Shown here: one piece after another, positions 9,214 through 19,659 of the stretch
Numbering within the stretch: the stretch's first letter is position 1
How the letters are laid out: each line of letters opens with the position of its first letter
From: Bacillales bacterium
GTDB taxonomy: Bacteria > Bacillota > Bacilli > Bacillales > DASSOY01
Direction: 5' to 3'
NCBI GenBank assembly: GCA_035700025.1
Contig: DASSOY010000048.1
Coordinates: forward strand, 173,315 to 237,314
DNA: 64,000 nt
Notes under the pieces: model-generated
What the model was told of the DNA's origin: nothing
Database searches by the model: none
What the model saw: the letters and a program-made list of their open reading frames with translations, nothing else
Translations under genes and position numbers: made by a program

Positions 9214-10176
9214 TTGCCCGATGATTTGAAATGGATCGATCTCCATATCGAAAATCAAAATGAGGCTCAACAGTTGTTTGGCCCGAACGATACGCATTTG
9301 AAAGCGATCGAGAAACTGCTGAACGTCTCGATCACCACGCGCGGCGAGGGGATTTCTGTAACAGGCGAAGCCCGCAAGCGCGAACGAGTGGAAAATGTGT
9401 TGAAAACATTGTTGACGTTAATCAGAAGAGGGACGAAGATTTCCGAACGCGATGTTATTTATGCAGTGAATTTAAGCGAACAGGAACTGCTCGACGAACT
9501 GCTCGAGCTGTACCATGAGGAAATCACTGTGAACGCGAAAGGAAAGCCGATCCGGGTCAAGACGCTCGGCCAACGGCACTATGTCTCAGCGATGAAGAAG
9601 AACGATCTTATTTTCGGAATCGGTCCGGCCGGAACCGGGAAAACGTATTTAGCGGTCGTCATGGCCGTTGCCGCCTTAAAACGGAATCAACAAAAAAAAA
9701 TCATCCTGACACGGCCTGCGGTCGAAGCCGGAGAACGTCTCGGATTTTTGCCGGGTGATTTAAAAGAAAAGGTCGACCCTTATTTGCGTCCGCTGTATGA
9801 TGCTCTGCATGACGTGCTCGGCGCCGAGCAAACGGCAAGGCTCGTGGAACGCGGTTCGATCGAGATCGCTCCGCTTGCGTATATGAGGGGAAGGACCCTC
9901 GACGATTGTTATGTTATTTTAGACGAAGCTCAAAATACGACCCCGGAACAAATGAAGATGTTTCTTACCCGGCTCGGATTCGGCTCGAAGATGGTCATTA
10001 CCGGCGATGTCACTCAGGTCGACTTGCCTAAAGGCCACAAGTCCGGATTGAAAATGGCCGAACAAATTTTGGCACCGGTGAAAGACGTGTCTTTCGTTTA
10101 TTTGCAACAATCGGACGTCGTTCGTCATCCTCTCGTACAACAAATCATTGAAGCGTACGCGACGGCTGGTCATTAG
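9214..10176 (+). CDS. phoH: PhoH-like ATPase / RNA-binding protein
   Basis: P-loop ATPase of 320 residues. An N-terminal KH-like region (to about 120) precedes Walker A GPAGTGKT at 137-144, Walker B VILDEAQN near 233 and the motif LTRPAVEAGERLGFLPGD. It probably acts in RNA metabolism, as its position next to ybeY suggests. TTG at 9214 follows AAGGAG at 9198. It directly follows yqfD and lies 36 bases before pgpH. Confidence 0.95.
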   Translation: MPDDLKWIDLHIENQNEAQQLFGPNDTHLKAIEKLLNVSITTRGEGISVTGEARKRERVENVLKTLLTLIRRGTKISERDVIYAVNLSEQELLDELLELYHEEITVNAKGKPIRVKTLGQRHYVSAMKKNDLIFGIGPAGTGKTYLAVVMAVAALKRNQQKKIILTRPAVEAGERLGFLPGDLKEKVDPYLRPLYDALHDVLGAEQTARLVERGSIEIAPLAYMRGRTLDDCYVILDEAQNTTPEQMKMFLTRLGFGSKMVITGDVTQVDLPKGHKSGLKMAEQILAPVKDVSFVYLQQSDVVRHPLVQQIIEAYATAGH

Positions 10177-10212
10177 TACGCAGTAAGGCGCTGTCGCGAG
10201 GAGGCTACAAAA

Positions 10213-12390
10213 GTGAAAGAACGTATTTTCGGTTGGCGTGAAATGAAAGATCATCGTTCCGTGAGAACGATCATTTACATTGTTCTCGGCTTTGTCATGT
10301 ATTTGGCAATGGTCGACAATGTCATGCCGGAAAAGCTGGACATCCGGCCGTTTTCGATCGCGCCCGAAGATATTCTTTCCCCTGTGACGACCGTCGACGG
10401 TGAAGCAACGAAAGAAAAACAAAACGAAGCGGCCGCAGCTGTCGCTCCGAAATATACGTTCAAACAAACAACAGCGCTCGTGCAAATCGAAAAAGCGAAC
10501 GCCATATACGATACCGCAATCAAAATCGCCCAACAAAAAAAGGCGATCACGTCTTCCACGGATGCGAACGGTGGACAGGCCGATACCACGAACGAAACGG
10601 AAAAGGTGTCAACAGAAGAAAAAATCAGTCTGCTGAAAAGCAACCTTTCGCAAAACATTGTCGAAGAATTGCCGAAGACGACGTTGAAATCGCTTGTAAC
10701 GACACAACCGTCTGACTTGACGATCGCCAAAGAGATCACCGGAACGACCCTTAACGCCGTCATGGCGAAACAAATTAAATGGGGTGAACTTGCCAAAGCG
10801 AAACGGTCGGTCAACGAAGTGTTTCCTGAGTCTTCCCTTCCCCCGTCGCTGAAAAAAGCGGCCGAGGCGATCACGAAACAACTGATCGTTCCGAACTACG
10901 TCTTGAATGCGAAGAAAACGAAACAGGCACGACAGGAAGCGATCGAATCCGTCGATCCTGTCCTGATCCAGGAAGGACAAATCCTGGCTAAAAAAGGGCA
11001 GGTCATCAACCATCAAATGTACCACCAAATCGAGGTTGCCGGATTGTTGGACGACAGCTTTAATCCATATCCTTATCTAGGCCTCGGAATTCTTGTATTC
11101 TTGCTGATGGCGTTCGTCAGCTATGAAACGAGCGGTCTCGAATCGAAAGTCAGGAGCGGCAACACCTACGTTTTGATGTACGGGTTGGTCATGTTCGTCA
11201 CTTTCTTGTTGATGAAAATCACGAGCCTGTTGTCGGAATTCCATGTTCATGGTTTGATTTTTCTCGTTCCCGCCGCGGTCGGAACGATGCTCATCCGGCT
11301 GCTGATCAGCGAACGGCTGGCGATCACCACCAGTTTCGTGCTTGCGGTATGTGCGTCCATTTTATTCAATGAATCGACGCTTGCCATCATGAATTTCACA
11401 TTCGGGATTTACGTGCTTTTCAGCTGCTTGGCGGGAGCGGTGTTAATCGGAAAAAGAAATGCTCGTCCGCGCATCTTGAAAACCGGATTGATGGTGTCGC
11501 TCGTCAATATTCTCGTTGTGTTGATATTCCTCTTCCTGAAAACGAGTCAGCTTGCCGTATTCGATGTCGTTTTGAGTCTCGGATTCGCTTTTTTGGCGGG
11601 ATTTTTGTCATCGGTTTTGACACTCGGCTTCATGCCGTTCTTTGAAGTTGCCTTTGGTATTTTGTCGACGATGCGGTTGATCGAATTGTCCAACCCAAAC
11701 CACCCGCTGCTCCGCAAAATTTTAACAGAGGCCCCCGGGACGTATCATCATAGCGTCATGGTGGCGAATTTGGCGGAGGCGGCATGCGAAGCGATTGGTG
11801 CCAACGGACTGTTGGCCAGAGTGGCGGCATACTATCATGACATCGGGAAAACGAAACGACCGCGATTTTTTATCGAGAATCAAATGGGAATGGAAAACCC
11901 GCACGATAAGATTTCGCCGCAGCTGAGCCGAACGGTCATCTTGTCTCATCCTTACGACGGCGCGATCATGCTGAGGGAACACCGGTTGCCGAAAGAAATC
12001 GTCGATATCGCTGAGCAGCATCACGGAACGACGCTTTTATCGTTCTTTTACAATAAGGCGCTGCAATCAGGAGCAGCCGACGTCAGCGAATCGGAGTTTC
12101 GTTATCCGGGTCCGAAGGTGCAAACGAAAGAAGCCGCCGTCATCGAAATTGCCGACAGCGTCGAAGCGGCAACACGATCGTTGAGCAAACCGAAACCGGA
12201 AAAAATTGAATCGCTCGTTCGCAAAATTATTACGGCACGCCTTGAAGACGGGCAATTTGACGAATGTCAATTGACGTTGAAGGAACTCGATACGGTAGCA
12301 CAGTCGATATGCGAAACGTTGAAAGGCATTTTCCATTCGCGGATCGAATATCCAGAGGTGGATTGGAAGAAAAAAGTGGGGCATGCTTAA
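10213..12390 (+). CDS. pgpH: Cyclic-di-AMP phosphodiesterase PgpH (7TMR-HD family)
   Basis: Membrane HD-domain hydrolase of 725 residues that degrades c-di-AMP to pApA. Order: an N-terminal helix (about 18-38), an extracytoplasmic 7TMR-HDED domain (about 45-275), seven membrane helices (about 285-490), and a cytoplasmic HD domain. Metal ligands are visible in YHHSVMVANLAEAA, in the HD pair of YYHDIGKTKRP, and in EQHHGTT. GTG at 10213 follows GAGGAGG with an 8-base gap. It corresponds to B. subtilis yqfF and overlaps ybeY slightly. Confidence 0.95.
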   Translation: MKERIFGWREMKDHRSVRTIIYIVLGFVMYLAMVDNVMPEKLDIRPFSIAPEDILSPVTTVDGEATKEKQNEAAAAVAPKYTFKQTTALVQIEKANAIYDTAIKIAQQKKAITSSTDANGGQADTTNETEKVSTEEKISLLKSNLSQNIVEELPKTTLKSLVTTQPSDLTIAKEITGTTLNAVMAKQIKWGELAKAKRSVNEVFPESSLPPSLKKAAEAITKQLIVPNYVLNAKKTKQARQEAIESVDPVLIQEGQILAKKGQVINHQMYHQIEVAGLLDDSFNPYPYLGLGILVFLLMAFVSYETSGLESKVRSGNTYVLMYGLVMFVTFLLMKITSLLSEFHVHGLIFLVPAAVGTMLIRLLISERLAITTSFVLAVCASILFNESTLAIMNFTFGIYVLFSCLAGAVLIGKRNARPRILKTGLMVSLVNILVVLIFLFLKTSQLAVFDVVLSLGFAFLAGFLSSVLTLGFMPFFEVAFGILSTMRLIELSNPNHPLLRKILTEAPGTYHHSVMVANLAEAACEAIGANGLLARVAAYYHDIGKTKRPRFFIENQMGMENPHDKISPQLSRTVILSHPYDGAIMLREHRLPKEIVDIAEQHHGTTLLSFFYNKALQSGAADVSESEFRYPGPKVQTKEAAVIEIADSVEAATRSLSKPKPEKIESLVRKIITARLEDGQFDECQLTLKELDTVAQSICETLKGIFHSRIEYPEVDWKKKVGHA

Positions 12391-12856
12391 TATGATTATT
12401 GATATTCAAGATGAAACGGGCACATTGCACGACGAGCATTTTGAAGTCGTACGCGGTTTGCTTGAAGCCGCTGCGGCTGCGGAAAACATTGATTCAGACA
12501 CCGAAGTTTCAGTCATCTTCTTGAACGATGAAAGCCTTCACGAATTAAATCGAACGTATCGCGGCGTCGATCGTCCGACAGACGTATTGTCTTTTGCATT
12601 AGAAGAGGAAGGCGAGGACGAGCCGGCGATCGTTGGTGATCGTTTTCCGCAAGCTTTAGGAGACATTGCCATCTCCGTTGAGACGGCGGAACGGCAGGCG
12701 AACGACTATGGACATTCGTTCATGCGCGAGATTGGATTTTTAGCGGTGCACGGCTTCCTGCATCTATGCGGGTACGATCACGGCACGGTTGAACAAGAAA
12801 AACGGATGTTCGAAAAGCAAAAGGGATTATTGACGGCCTATGGACTTGAAAAGTAA
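12383..12856 (+). CDS. ybeY: Endoribonuclease YbeY (rRNA maturation)
   Basis: Single-strand endoribonuclease and 16S rRNA maturation factor of about 157 residues. The zinc-binding signature HGFLHLCGYDH is intact near the C terminus, with the preceding LGDIAISVETAE strand. The start is uncertain: ATG at 12383 overlaps pgpH by 8 bases; ATG at 12392 lies farther from GTGGGG. It overlaps the following kinase gene by 17 bases, so translation is probably coupled. Confidence 0.95.
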   Translation: MLNMIIDIQDETGTLHDEHFEVVRGLLEAAAAAENIDSDTEVSVIFLNDESLHELNRTYRGVDRPTDVLSFALEEEGEDEPAIVGDRFPQALGDIAISVETAERQANDYGHSFMREIGFLAVHGFLHLCGYDHGTVEQEKRMFEKQKGLLTAYGLEK

Positions 12857-13214
12857 CCGAAACCGCCGTTCAAGACTGTTTATTTGTTTCAAGTGGGCGT
12901 TTGAAGGATTGATGTACGCGTTGCAGACGGAACGAAACGTCCGCATTCATTTTACGGCAGCTATTGTTGTGCTTGGTGCCGCTTTTGCGTTCAACTTTAG
13001 TTATTACGAACGGTTGCTCTTGTTTGGGGTCATCGGCTTCGTCATCGGAATGGAGTTGGTCAACACGGCAATCGAACGGTTGGTCGACCTGGTTTCCCCC
13101 GGCGAGCATCCGCTTGCGAAAAGGGCGAAAGATGTCGGCGCAGCCGCCGTATTGACGGCGGTATGCGTCGCGGTAGCCGTAGCCATGACGATATTTTTCC
13201 ATCACTTCATGTAA
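12840..13214 (+). CDS. dgkA: Undecaprenol kinase / diacylglycerol kinase (DgkA family)
   Basis: Integral membrane kinase of 124 residues with three transmembrane helices. The catalytic segment GMELVNTAIERLVDLV and the downstream AKRAKDVGAAAVL are the family signature; the Glu in this stretch is the catalytic base by family knowledge. In Gram-positive bacteria the main substrate is undecaprenol, feeding the carrier lipid pool for the cell wall. It is embedded in the ybeY-cdd-era operon. Confidence 0.93.
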   Translation: MDLKSNRNRRSRLFICFKWAFEGLMYALQTERNVRIHFTAAIVVLGAAFAFNFSYYERLLLFGVIGFVIGMELVNTAIERLVDLVSPGEHPLAKRAKDVGAAAVLTAVCVAVAVAMTIFFHHFM

Positions 13215-14523
<1,309 letters not shown>

Positions 14524-14602
14524 CAAAAATTCCATCACATGATTTCACCATGGCCGACCAACCTAAGGAAGAGAACGCACAACAAGAAGGGTGGAATTGT
14601 TC

Positions 14603-14770
14603 ATGTTGGATTTAACGTGGAAGGTGTTTTGCATGACGGGAGACGTCAATACGTACTTGTTATTAAAACAGCTTGAACAAGCCCCGAACGATCAAGAGGC
14701 CCATGGATCCGTTTACGCGGACTCGGCCATAGACGAAGTATCTGCCAGCTCCGTTCAGGCGATCGAATAG
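14603..14770 (+). CDS. yqzL: YqzL family small protein
   Basis: A short gene of 55 codons between era and recO. The product begins MLDLTWKVFCMTGDVNTYLL and continues LKQLEQAP, which matches the conserved N terminus of the YqzL family (TWKVFxxTGxxxTYLLxKELE). The C-terminal half is poorly conserved. ATG at 14603 lies 9 bases after AGGGTGG. The function is unknown; the location between era and recO is the same as in B. subtilis. Confidence 0.85.
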   Translation: MLDLTWKVFCMTGDVNTYLLLKQLEQAPNDQEAHGSVYADSAIDEVSASSVQAIE

Positions 14771-14803
14771 TATTATGTACCTTGCATTATAGTTCATATT
14801 CGC

Positions 14804-14842
14804 AAAAGGTGTGACGAAACCGTTAGTCACACCGTTTTCTTT
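14804..14842 (+). terminator. Terminator after yqzL
   Basis: GGTGTGAC at 14808-14815 pairs perfectly with GTCACACC at 14826-14833, flanked by AAAA and by a T-rich tail. It would end the yqfC-to-yqzL operon just before recO. Confidence 0.65.
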
Positions 14843-14860
14843 CGATCGGTGGTGGAAAGA

Positions 14861-15616
14861 TTGTTGACGAAAGACGAAGGCATAGTTATCCGTACGGTCG
14901 ACTACGGGGAAACGAACAAAATCGTTACGCTTTTCACAAGAGCGGGCGGAAAAGTAGCCGTCTTTGGCCGCGGTGCAAAAAAGACGAGAAGCACCTTGGC
15001 GTCGGTTACCCAGTTGTTTACGTACGGTTCGTATTTATTTTTTCTCGGAAGCGGGCTCGGAACGATGCGGCAAGGGGAGATGATTGATTCATTCCGCCGG
15101 TTGCGGGAAGATCTTTATCGAACCGCCTATGCTTCCTATATCGTTGAATTGCTCGATAAGGTAACGGAAGACCAATCACCCGATCCGTTTTTATTCGAAT
15201 TGCTTTACCAATGTCTCCATTACATCGACGAAGAACGGGATCCTGAAGTTATCATGTTTATTTTTCAAACGAAAATGCTGCACGTTGCAGGCATCCGTCC
15301 GGAACTCAATGGCTGTTCACGCTGCGGGCATCGAGACGGACCCTTTTTGTTTTCCATTGTTGAGGGCGGATTGCTTTGTGAACGATGTCAACGCGTGGAT
15401 CCGCGCGCATGGCCGGTTGCGGATGTCGTCGTTAAGTTGCTTCGGCTCTTTTCCTCCTTTGCTATGAATCGGCTTGGCCAAATTTCACTGAAACCGGAAA
15501 CGAAGAAAGCGTTGAAAACAATTTTGGACAATTATTATGAAGAATATTCGGGACTTCGCATGAAATCGAAAAGGTTCCTTGACCAGCTTGAGCGAATGGA
15601 TCCGGGTACGAGTTGA
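14861..15616 (+). CDS. recO: DNA repair protein RecO
   Basis: Recombination mediator of about 251 residues that loads RecA at single-stranded gaps. It has an N-terminal OB fold (GIVIRTVDYGETNKIVTLFT) and a helical part with a CxxC...CxxC zinc site (CSRCG and CERC). TTG at 14861 gives the family start MLTKDEG; in-frame GTG codons at 14849 and 14852 are also possible. The -35 element of the glyQS promoter overlaps its stop codon. Confidence 0.94.
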   Translation: MLTKDEGIVIRTVDYGETNKIVTLFTRAGGKVAVFGRGAKKTRSTLASVTQLFTYGSYLFFLGSGLGTMRQGEMIDSFRRLREDLYRTAYASYIVELLDKVTEDQSPDPFLFELLYQCLHYIDEERDPEVIMFIFQTKMLHVAGIRPELNGCSRCGHRDGPFLFSIVEGGLLCERCQRVDPRAWPVADVVVKLLRLFSSFAMNRLGQISLKPETKKALKTILDNYYEEYSGLRMKSKRFLDQLERMDPGTS

Positions 15617-15641
15617 CACGAATCGGAAAATTGAGTATGAT
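15613..15641 (+). promoter_or_regulatory. Sigma-A promoter of glyQS
   Basis: TTGACA at 15613-15618, a 17-base spacer and TATGAT at 15636-15641. The -35 hexamer covers the recO stop codon at 15614-15616. The start of transcription should be near 15648. Confidence 0.85.
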
Positions 15642-15647
15642 AACGAC

Positions 15648-15880
15648 ACAACAAATGCATAACGATCATGCCGTGAAGGAAAACAGTATTTGCAGTTAAG
15701 GTATCAAAGCGAATCCCGGTCGGTGAAAGCGGGGTATACAAACTGTGAAGAAGGCATTCCGAAGCATGTTGCGATTGAAAGTGATCTCTTCTTCTCAAAA
15801 TGAAGAGGTAATTAGGGTGGAACCGCGGGTACAACTCTCGTCCCTACGCTGCAAGAGCCGGCGTGGACGGGGTTTTTTTT
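15648..15880 (+). promoter_or_regulatory. Glycine T-box leader of glyQS
   Basis: A tRNA-sensing riboregulator. The T-box core AGGGTGGAACCGCG is at 15814-15827. A terminator hairpin with eight T residues ends at 15880. In the stem I region the specifier triplet GGC (Gly) is at 15753-15755, in the context GAAGGCATTCC, which closely resembles the B. subtilis glyQS leader. The layout (stem I, then directly antiterminator) is the short glyQS-type. Uncharged tRNA-Gly would stabilise the antiterminator and raise synthetase expression. Confidence 0.93.
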
Positions 15881-15901
15881 ATGGATGGAGGGAAAAACAC
15901 G

Positions 15902-16789
15902 ATGAATGTACAAGAAATGATGCTTACGCTGCAAAATTTCTGGGCGGAACAAGGTTGTTTAATCATGCAGGCGTATGATGTCGAGAAAGGGGCGGGCACG
16001 ATGAATCCGATGACTTTTTTGCGCAGCATCGGACCGGAACCGTGGAAAGTCGCTTATGTCGAACCGTCCCGGCGCCCTGCCGATGCGCGTTACGGGGAAA
16101 ACCCGAATCGCGTTTACCAACATCATCAATTTCAAGTAATCATGAAACCGTCGCCGGACAATATTCAAGAATTGTACTTGCAAAGTTTGGATCAATTAGG
16201 AATCGATCCGTTGGAACATGACATCCGATTCGTTGAAGACAACTGGGAGGATCCGACGCTCGGCGCTTCCGGACTCGGTTGGGAAGTTTGGCTAGACGGC
16301 ATGGAAATTACGCAGTTTACGTATTTTCAACAAGTGGGCGGCTTGGAAGCGAAGCCGGTTTCCGCGGAATTGACGTACGGATTGGAGCGGCTTGCTACGT
16401 ACATCCAGGACACGAGTTCCGTGCACGAACTGGAATGGAGCAAAGATTTTTCGTGGAAGGACATTTACTTGCAGCCTGAATACGAACACTCGAAATATAC
16501 GTTCGAAGTGTCCGACGTTGAAGGGTTGTTCAAGCGTTTTTCTATGTATGAAGAAGAGGCCCGCCGTGCTCTTGAAGAAAATCTCGTCTTTCCCGCTTAT
16601 GATTATGTGCTGAAATGCTCGCATACCTTTAATTTGCTCGAAGCCCGCGGCGCGATTTCCGTTACTGAACGTACAGGTTATATTGCCCGGGCGCGGAAAT
16701 TGGCGAGACGATGTGCGCAAACGTATTACGAAGAACGGAAGCGGCTCGGATTTCCAATGTTGCAAGAACAATCGCACAGTGACGGTTAA
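15902..16789 (+). CDS. glyQ: Glycyl-tRNA synthetase alpha subunit
   Basis: Catalytic subunit of the bacterial heterotetrameric glycyl-tRNA synthetase; 295 residues, the usual length. It starts [19 protein letters not shown], with class II motif regions in [14 protein letters not shown] and [14 protein letters not shown]. The ATG at 15902 follows GGAGGG at 15887-15892; the frame is open upstream only through the T-box. It is 35 bases from glyS. Confidence 0.97.
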   Translation: MNVQEMMLTLQNFWAEQGCLIMQAYDVEKGAGTMNPMTFLRSIGPEPWKVAYVEPSRRPADARYGENPNRVYQHHQFQVIMKPSPDNIQELYLQSLDQLGIDPLEHDIRFVEDNWEDPTLGASGLGWEVWLDGMEITQFTYFQQVGGLEAKPVSAELTYGLERLATYIQDTSSVHELEWSKDFSWKDIYLQPEYEHSKYTFEVSDVEGLFKRFSMYEEEARRALEENLVFPAYDYVLKCSHTFNLLEARGAISVTERTGYIARARKLARRCAQTYYEERKRLGFPMLQEQSHSDG

Positions 16790-16824
16790 GTGACGGATGA
16801 CACGGATGAAAGGAAGGGATCCAG

Positions 16825-18918
16825 TTGAGTGAACGACAACCTTTTTTGCTTGAAATCGGGCTGGAAGAGATGCCGGCACCGTTTGTGCCTGATGCGATCG
16901 ACCAATTGAAAAATAAATGCGCCGCATGGTTTGAGGAAAACGAATTAGCGTATGGAGAAATTCGAACGTTCTCAACCCCCCGGCGTCTGACGATTCTCGT
17001 CACAGAGGTTCCGTTAAAACAACCCGACAGAGAAATAGAAGCGAGAGGTCCGGCCAAACAAATTGCGATGGACGAGGACGGGGAATGGTCGAAGCCGGCG
17101 ATCGGCTTCGCTCGCGGGCAAGGGGTCGACGTGAACGATTTGTACGTACAAGAGGTAAAAGGCAAAGCGTACGTATTTGCGAAAAAATATATTAAAGGAG
17201 AAAGAACGGAAGCGCTGCTGCCGGGAATGAAAACGGTCATTCAAACGCTGTCCTTCCCGCGAAGCATGCGATGGGGCACGCACGACTTTCGCTTTATCCG
17301 GCCGATCCGCTGGATGGTGGCGTTGTTCGGGGAGCAGGTCGTCCCCATTTCGATGACTGGGGTGGAATCGGGGCGCCGTACCCGGGGACACCGTTTTCTC
17401 GGCGAAGAAATCGAATTGCATCAACCTGCCGACTATGAGCATGCGTTGCTCGGCCAATATGTCATTGCTGACGCTGACCAACGAAAGCAAGCGATTCGCG
17501 AGCAATTGGAAACATTGATGCTTGAGGAAAGTTGGCATATACCGATCGATGAGTCATTGTTAGACGAAATTACCAATCTCGTCGAATATCCGACGGTGTT
17601 GTATGGAACCTTCGACAAAACTTTTTTGAAATTGCCGAAGGAGGTATTGTTGACTTCGATGCGCGAACATCAGCGGTATTTTCCGGTCGAAGGCGAAAAC
17701 GGCGAATTGCTGCCGTATTTCGTTACCGTTCGCAACGGGGACCATCGCCATCTCGATCAAGTTGCCAAAGGCAATGAAAAAGTTTTGCGGGCCCGGTTGA
17801 GTGACGCGGTATTTTTCTATGAAGAAGATCAAAAAACGACGATCGACGAGGCGTTGAAACGACTCAGCCATATTGTGTTTCAAGAAAAGCTCGGAACTAT
17901 GGCGGATAAGACGGCGAGGGTTCGCCGGCTCGCGAACCAAATCGCCGAACAATTGAAAATAGCGCCGGAAACCCAACGATTTGTGGATCGAGCGGCCGAA
18001 ATTTGCAAATTTGACCTCGTGACGCATATGGTCGATGAATTTTCTGAATTGCAAGGAGTCATAGGTGAACAATACGCGCGTTTGTTTGGCGAACCTGAAC
18101 TTGTGGCCGTTGCGGTGCGGGAACATTATCAACCGAGGTTCAAAGACGATGCACTTCCCGCGACCGATTGCGGAGCGATCGTGGCCATCGCCGACAAACT
18201 TGATACAATTACCGGCTGTTTTTTGGCCGGGCTGATTCCGACCGGTTCACAGGACCCTTACGCTTTGCGCCGTCATGCGCTCGGCATCGTGCAAATTTTA
18301 TTGGAGCGCAAGTTCGCTTTGTCTGTCGAGAATTTGTTTCGGTTAGCGCTGGACGTGTATGCGGAAACAGGGTTGTTCAATCGGAAACGTTCGGAAGCGT
18401 CGCAACAATTGCGTGAATTTTTCACAACGAGAATTCGCACATTGCTGCAAGAAAGAACCATACCGTACGATGTGGTCGATGCAGTGCTGGCGGGAGAGAT
18501 CAATCAAGTTGCCGATTTGGCCGCCAAAGCGGAATTGCTCACGAAAAAAAGAACGACCGATGCTTTTAAACCGCTCGTCGAAGCTTTGAGCCGTGTAACG
18601 AACATCGCAGCGAAAGCGGATATTGCGGATTCAGACGAAGCACGTGCCAACCCTGAACTGTTTGCGGCGGAACAGGAAAAAGCCTTGTACGAGGCGGCAA
18701 ACAAGGTTGATGAACAATTATTGGAAGCGGCAAATAACGACGATCCGCAGCAAGCTTATGAGGCGTTGATCGAACTGCAGCCGGTCATTCATGAGTATTT
18801 CGACAACATTATGGTGATGGCGGAAGATCATCAACTACGTGAAAACCGGTTGAAACAAATGGTGGCATTGTCGCGGTCGATTCGTTCCTTTGCTGATTTT
18901 GGCGCCATTGTCCTTTAA
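16825..18918 (+). CDS. glyS: Glycyl-tRNA synthetase beta subunit
   Basis: tRNA-binding subunit of 697 residues. It opens with the LLEIGLEEMPA motif, has a central HD-like segment (AIADKLDTITGCF) and the SQDPYALRRHALGI signature, and ends in an anticodon-binding DALR-type helical domain. TTG at 16825 follows AAGGAAGGG. It is transcribed with glyQ under the T-box. Confidence 0.97.
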   Translation: MSERQPFLLEIGLEEMPAPFVPDAIDQLKNKCAAWFEENELAYGEIRTFSTPRRLTILVTEVPLKQPDREIEARGPAKQIAMDEDGEWSKPAIGFARGQGVDVNDLYVQEVKGKAYVFAKKYIKGERTEALLPGMKTVIQTLSFPRSMRWGTHDFRFIRPIRWMVALFGEQVVPISMTGVESGRRTRGHRFLGEEIELHQPADYEHALLGQYVIADADQRKQAIREQLETLMLEESWHIPIDESLLDEITNLVEYPTVLYGTFDKTFLKLPKEVLLTSMREHQRYFPVEGENGELLPYFVTVRNGDHRHLDQVAKGNEKVLRARLSDAVFFYEEDQKTTIDEALKRLSHIVFQEKLGTMADKTARVRRLANQIAEQLKIAPETQRFVDRAAEICKFDLVTHMVDEFSELQGVIGEQYARLFGEPELVAVAVREHYQPRFKDDALPATDCGAIVAIADKLDTITGCFLAGLIPTGSQDPYALRRHALGIVQILLERKFALSVENLFRLALDVYAETGLFNRKRSEASQQLREFFTTRIRTLLQERTIPYDVVDAVLAGEINQVADLAAKAELLTKKRTTDAFKPLVEALSRVTNIAAKADIADSDEARANPELFAAEQEKALYEAANKVDEQLLEAANNDDPQQAYEALIELQPVIHEYFDNIMVMAEDHQLRENRLKQMVALSRSIRSFADFGAIVL

Positions 18919-18946
18919 GGGAAACCGTCAAAAAGGGTGGTGAAAC

Positions 18947-19585
18947 ATCATCGAACTGAGCGAGAGGCAACAACATATATTGCAAATCGTCAAAGATGAC
19001 GGACCCATTACTGGGGAACAGATCGCCGACAGGCTCGGCTTGACGAGGGCGACTTTGCGTCCGGACCTCGCCATTTTGACAATGGCCGGCTTTCTTGACG
19101 CGAGACCGCGTGTCGGATACTTTTATTCTGGAAAAACAGGCTCCCAATTGTTAACCGACAAAATCCGAAAGATGAAAGTGAAGGAATACCAGTCGATTCC
19201 GGTCGTCGTCGAACAATCCGCTTCCGTTTATGATGCGATCACGACGATGTTTCTCGAAGATGTCGGCACCTTGTTCGTCGTCGACGAAAATGCCCATCTG
19301 GCCGGTGTTCTTTCCCGCAAAGATTTGCTTAGAGCCAGCCTCGGCAACCAAGACTTGGCGAAAATTCCGGTAAACATCATCATGACGCGCATGCCGAACA
19401 TCACGATGTGTACGAAAGACGACCTCGTTATCGAAGTGGCGAAATTGTTGATCGAAAAACAAATCGACGGGTTGCCGGTCGTTAGACCGGGGAAATCGCC
19501 GGGTCATTTTGAAGTGATCGGCAGAATTACGAAGACAAACGTAACGAAAGCGCTCGTTGAAATCGCCTCGAATGAACCGGTTTAG
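18947..19585 (+). CDS. ccpN: Transcriptional repressor CcpN (CBS domain), non-canonical AUC start
   Basis: Repressor of gluconeogenic genes under glycolytic conditions, about 212 residues: an N-terminal winged helix (RQQHILQIVKDDGPITGEQI) and two CBS domains (VVEQSASVYDAITTMFLEDV onward). The conserved N terminus IELSERQQHIL is encoded from 18950, yet between the in-frame stop at 18941-18943 and the TTG at 18980 there is no ATG, GTG or TTG. The Shine-Dalgarno-like GGGTGGTGA at 18935-18943 points to ATC at 18947 (or 18950) as the initiator. Starting at TTG 18980 would delete the first helix. Pairs with the modulator yqfL just downstream. Confidence 0.88.
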   Translation: MIELSERQQHILQIVKDDGPITGEQIADRLGLTRATLRPDLAILTMAGFLDARPRVGYFYSGKTGSQLLTDKIRKMKVKEYQSIPVVVEQSASVYDAITTMFLEDVGTLFVVDENAHLAGVLSRKDLLRASLGNQDLAKIPVNIIMTRMPNITMCTKDDLVIEVAKLLIEKQIDGLPVVRPGKSPGHFEVIGRITKTNVTKALVEIASNEPV

Positions 19586-19659
19586 TCGACGAGGCGGATG
19601 AGAGCTTTCGAATCCTTCGCTAGGGATAGAAGGGAACAAGCGAGTTTAAGGAGGATGTC

